Source of the DNA: JAXGPP01 sp964436865
Lineage (GTDB): Bacteria; Planctomycetota; Planctomycetia; Pirellulales; Thermoguttaceae
Reading direction: 5' to 3'
NCBI GenBank assembly: GCA_964436865.1
Contig: CAYTFK010000143.1
Location: 1 to 16,317 of the forward strand
Length of the DNA stretch: 16,317 nt
Shown one piece after another: positions 15,297 to 16,317 of this stretch. The notes below the pieces were generated by a model. That model searched no databases. It saw only the letters and a list, made by a program, of their open reading frames with translations, and was not told the origin of the DNA. Position numbers and translations under genes: made by a program. The stretch's first letter is position 1. Each line of letters opens with the position of its first letter.

Positions 15297-15671
15297 ATGT
15301 CCGATTCCGAAACCACCGTGGCCCAGCTTCGCGAACGCGTCGAGCAGTTCGTCGCCGAGCGGCACTGGCACCAGTTCCACACGCCGAAGAACCTGGCGAT
15401 GTCGCTGGCGATCGAGGCGGCGGAACTGATGGAGCATTTTCAGTGGCTCACCGCCGAACAATCGCGCGAGCTGAAGCCGGAGAAGCTGGCGGAGGTGGGC
15501 GAGGAGCTGGCCGATGTGGTCACCTACGCGCTGGCGATGGCCAACGAGCTGAAGATCGACCTCTCCGCGGCGGTCATCGCCAAGATGGCGAAGAACGAGC
15601 GGAAGTACCCGGCCGAGGAGTACCGGGGCTTGTTTGGCCGCGACGATCCGAACAAGATGGGAGACGTGTGA
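15297..15671 (+). CDS. MazG-like nucleotide pyrophosphohydrolase
   Basis: The product is 124 residues, a single all-alpha domain of the MazG/RS21-C6 (dCTP pyrophosphatase) type. The metal-binding signature is complete: EAAE (Glu40, Glu43) and EELAD (Glu70, Asp73), the ExxE...ExxD pattern that holds Mg2+. KNERKYP (99-105) near the C-terminus, followed by AEEYRG, is typical of the RS21-C6-like branch. Such enzymes hydrolyse non-canonical or surplus nucleoside triphosphates to monophosphate and pyrophosphate, a house-cleaning role in the cytoplasm. The start codon follows the hydrolase stop by 16 bases and has no obvious Shine-Dalgarno, so translation may depend on coupling. Placement between two secreted carbohydrate-active proteins is unexpected and may just reflect read-through transcription. 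Confidence 0.88.
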   Translation: MSDSETTVAQLRERVEQFVAERHWHQFHTPKNLAMSLAIEAAELMEHFQWLTAEQSRELKPEKLAEVGEELADVVTYALAMANELKIDLSAAVIAKMAKNERKYPAEEYRGLFGRDDPNKMGDV

Positions 15672-15709
15672 CAGTCGGATGCAACTCTCGCAGTGGCACA
15701 ACATAGACC

Positions 15710-15714
15710 GAGGT
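15710..15714 (+). promoter_or_regulatory. Ribosome binding site of the GH5 gene
   Basis: GAGGT lies five bases before ATG 15720 and confirms this start, which gives a signal peptide directly. Confidence 0.55.
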
Positions 15715-15719
15715 AAACC

Positions 15720-16317
15720 ATGACCCGCGCACAATATCGTTTCGCCTTCACGCTCATCACTGGCGTTGTGTTCTGCAGTTTGCTGCCCGGACCATTGGCC
15801 GCGGCCGACCCGCCGGCGGCGGTCGACGCTTTCCAGCAGAATGAGCGGCTTGGACGGGGCGTGAACATCATTGGCTACGATCCGCTGTGGCGCGACCGCG
15901 AGCGGACGCGGTTCACCGACGAGCACTTCCGGCTCATTAAGGAAGCGGGCTTCGACTCCGTCCGCATTAACCTTCATCCCTTCCGCGACAACCGCGACAC
16001 CGGTGGCCAGACGCTCAGCGAGCGCTGGCTCCAGACGCTCGACTGGGCCGTCGATCAGGCTTTGGCCAACAAGCTGATGGTGATCCTCGATTTCCACGAG
16101 TTCACCCAGATGGGCGAGGATCCCGAGGGCAACAAGGAGCGGTTTCTCGGGATGTGGCGGACGATCGCCGAGCGGCAGCACCACCGGCCGGGCGAGGTGT
16201 TGTTCGAGATCCTGAACGAGCCCAACAAGAAGCTCACGCCGGAGAAGTGGAACGACCTGCTAGCCGAGGCGCTGGCGATCATTCGCCAGACGAACCCCGC
16301 GCGAACCGTCGTCATCG
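15720..16317 (+). CDS. Secreted GH5-type cellulase/endoglucanase-like enzyme (3' truncated)
   Basis: 199 codons are visible before the window ends; the stop lies outside. A signal peptide spans about 1-28 (FAFTLITGVVFCSLLPGPLAAA). The barrel start has the GH5 hallmark GRGVNIIGY. It is followed by FDSVRINLHPF with the conserved active-site Arg, LMVILDFHEF with the conserved His, and EILNEPNKKLTPEKWNDL, where Glu167 of the NEP motif is the acid/base catalyst (established for GH5). The nucleophile Glu lies beyond the window. Family members cleave beta-1,4-glucans, mannans or related polysaccharides; the subfamily cannot be told from this half. It follows the MazG gene by 48 bp on the same strand and is probably the fourth gene of the operon beginning at 11389. 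Confidence 0.88.
   Translation, partial: MTRAQYRFAFTLITGVVFCSLLPGPLAAADPPAAVDAFQQNERLGRGVNIIGYDPLWRDRERTRFTDEHFRLIKEAGFDSVRINLHPFRDNRDTGGQTLSERWLQTLDWAVDQALANKLMVILDFHEFTQMGEDPEGNKERFLGMWRTIAERQHHRPGEVLFEILNEPNKKLTPEKWNDLLAEALAIIRQTNPARTVVI

Overview
The window is GC-rich bacterial chromosome that looks like a planctomycete, probably of the Pirellulales type. Four things point there: a stand-alone formylmethanofuran dehydrogenase subunit C (the C1/H4MPT pathway is otherwise confined mostly to methanogens and methylotrophs), PQQ-like beta-propeller and DUF4838 proteins, a very cysteine-rich exported protein, and several large secreted carbohydrate-active proteins. The phylum call is inference from gene content. 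There are no rRNA or tRNA genes, no CRISPR array and no transposon. A run of 100 N (14782-14881) is a scaffold gap inside a gene.

Layout. (1) 1-1067 (+): C-terminal part of a glycosidase-like protein, cut by the window edge. (2) 1064-1162: heptad-repeat spacer between two convergent stop codons. (3) 1161-3263 (-): a cupin followed by an exported PQQ-like beta-propeller protein with an EF-hand-like loop. (4) 3264-3967: about 700 bp without a convincing gene, holding a sigma-28-like promoter candidate, then a 252-residue exported protein with 39 cysteines and a clear terminator. (5) 4937-8851 (+): a 1304-residue secreted multidomain protein of unknown activity behind a perfect TATAAT box. (6) 8887-10883 (-): formylmethanofuran dehydrogenase subunit C, a DUF456 membrane protein and a CsrA-type RNA-binding regulator with an unusual long basic tail. 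(7) 10884-11388: about 500 bp without a gene. (8) 11389-16317 (+): a tightly spaced apparent operon of a DUF4838 protein, an alpha/beta-hydrolase (acetyl-xylan-esterase-like), a MazG-like nucleotide pyrophosphohydrolase and a GH5 cellulase-like enzyme cut by the window end.

How the parts fit. Regions 1, 5 and 8 are dominated by exported proteins that probably bind, de-esterify or cleave plant or algal polysaccharide, so the window looks like part of a carbohydrate-utilisation neighbourhood interrupted by housekeeping genes (C1 metabolism, CsrA, MazG). No transporter, SusC/D pair or dedicated glycan regulator is visible, so the operon logic is inferred from spacing only. The least explained items are the 1304-residue protein, the duplicated-module cysteine-rich protein, the tailed CsrA and the heptad repeats that carry the stop codons of both neighbours.
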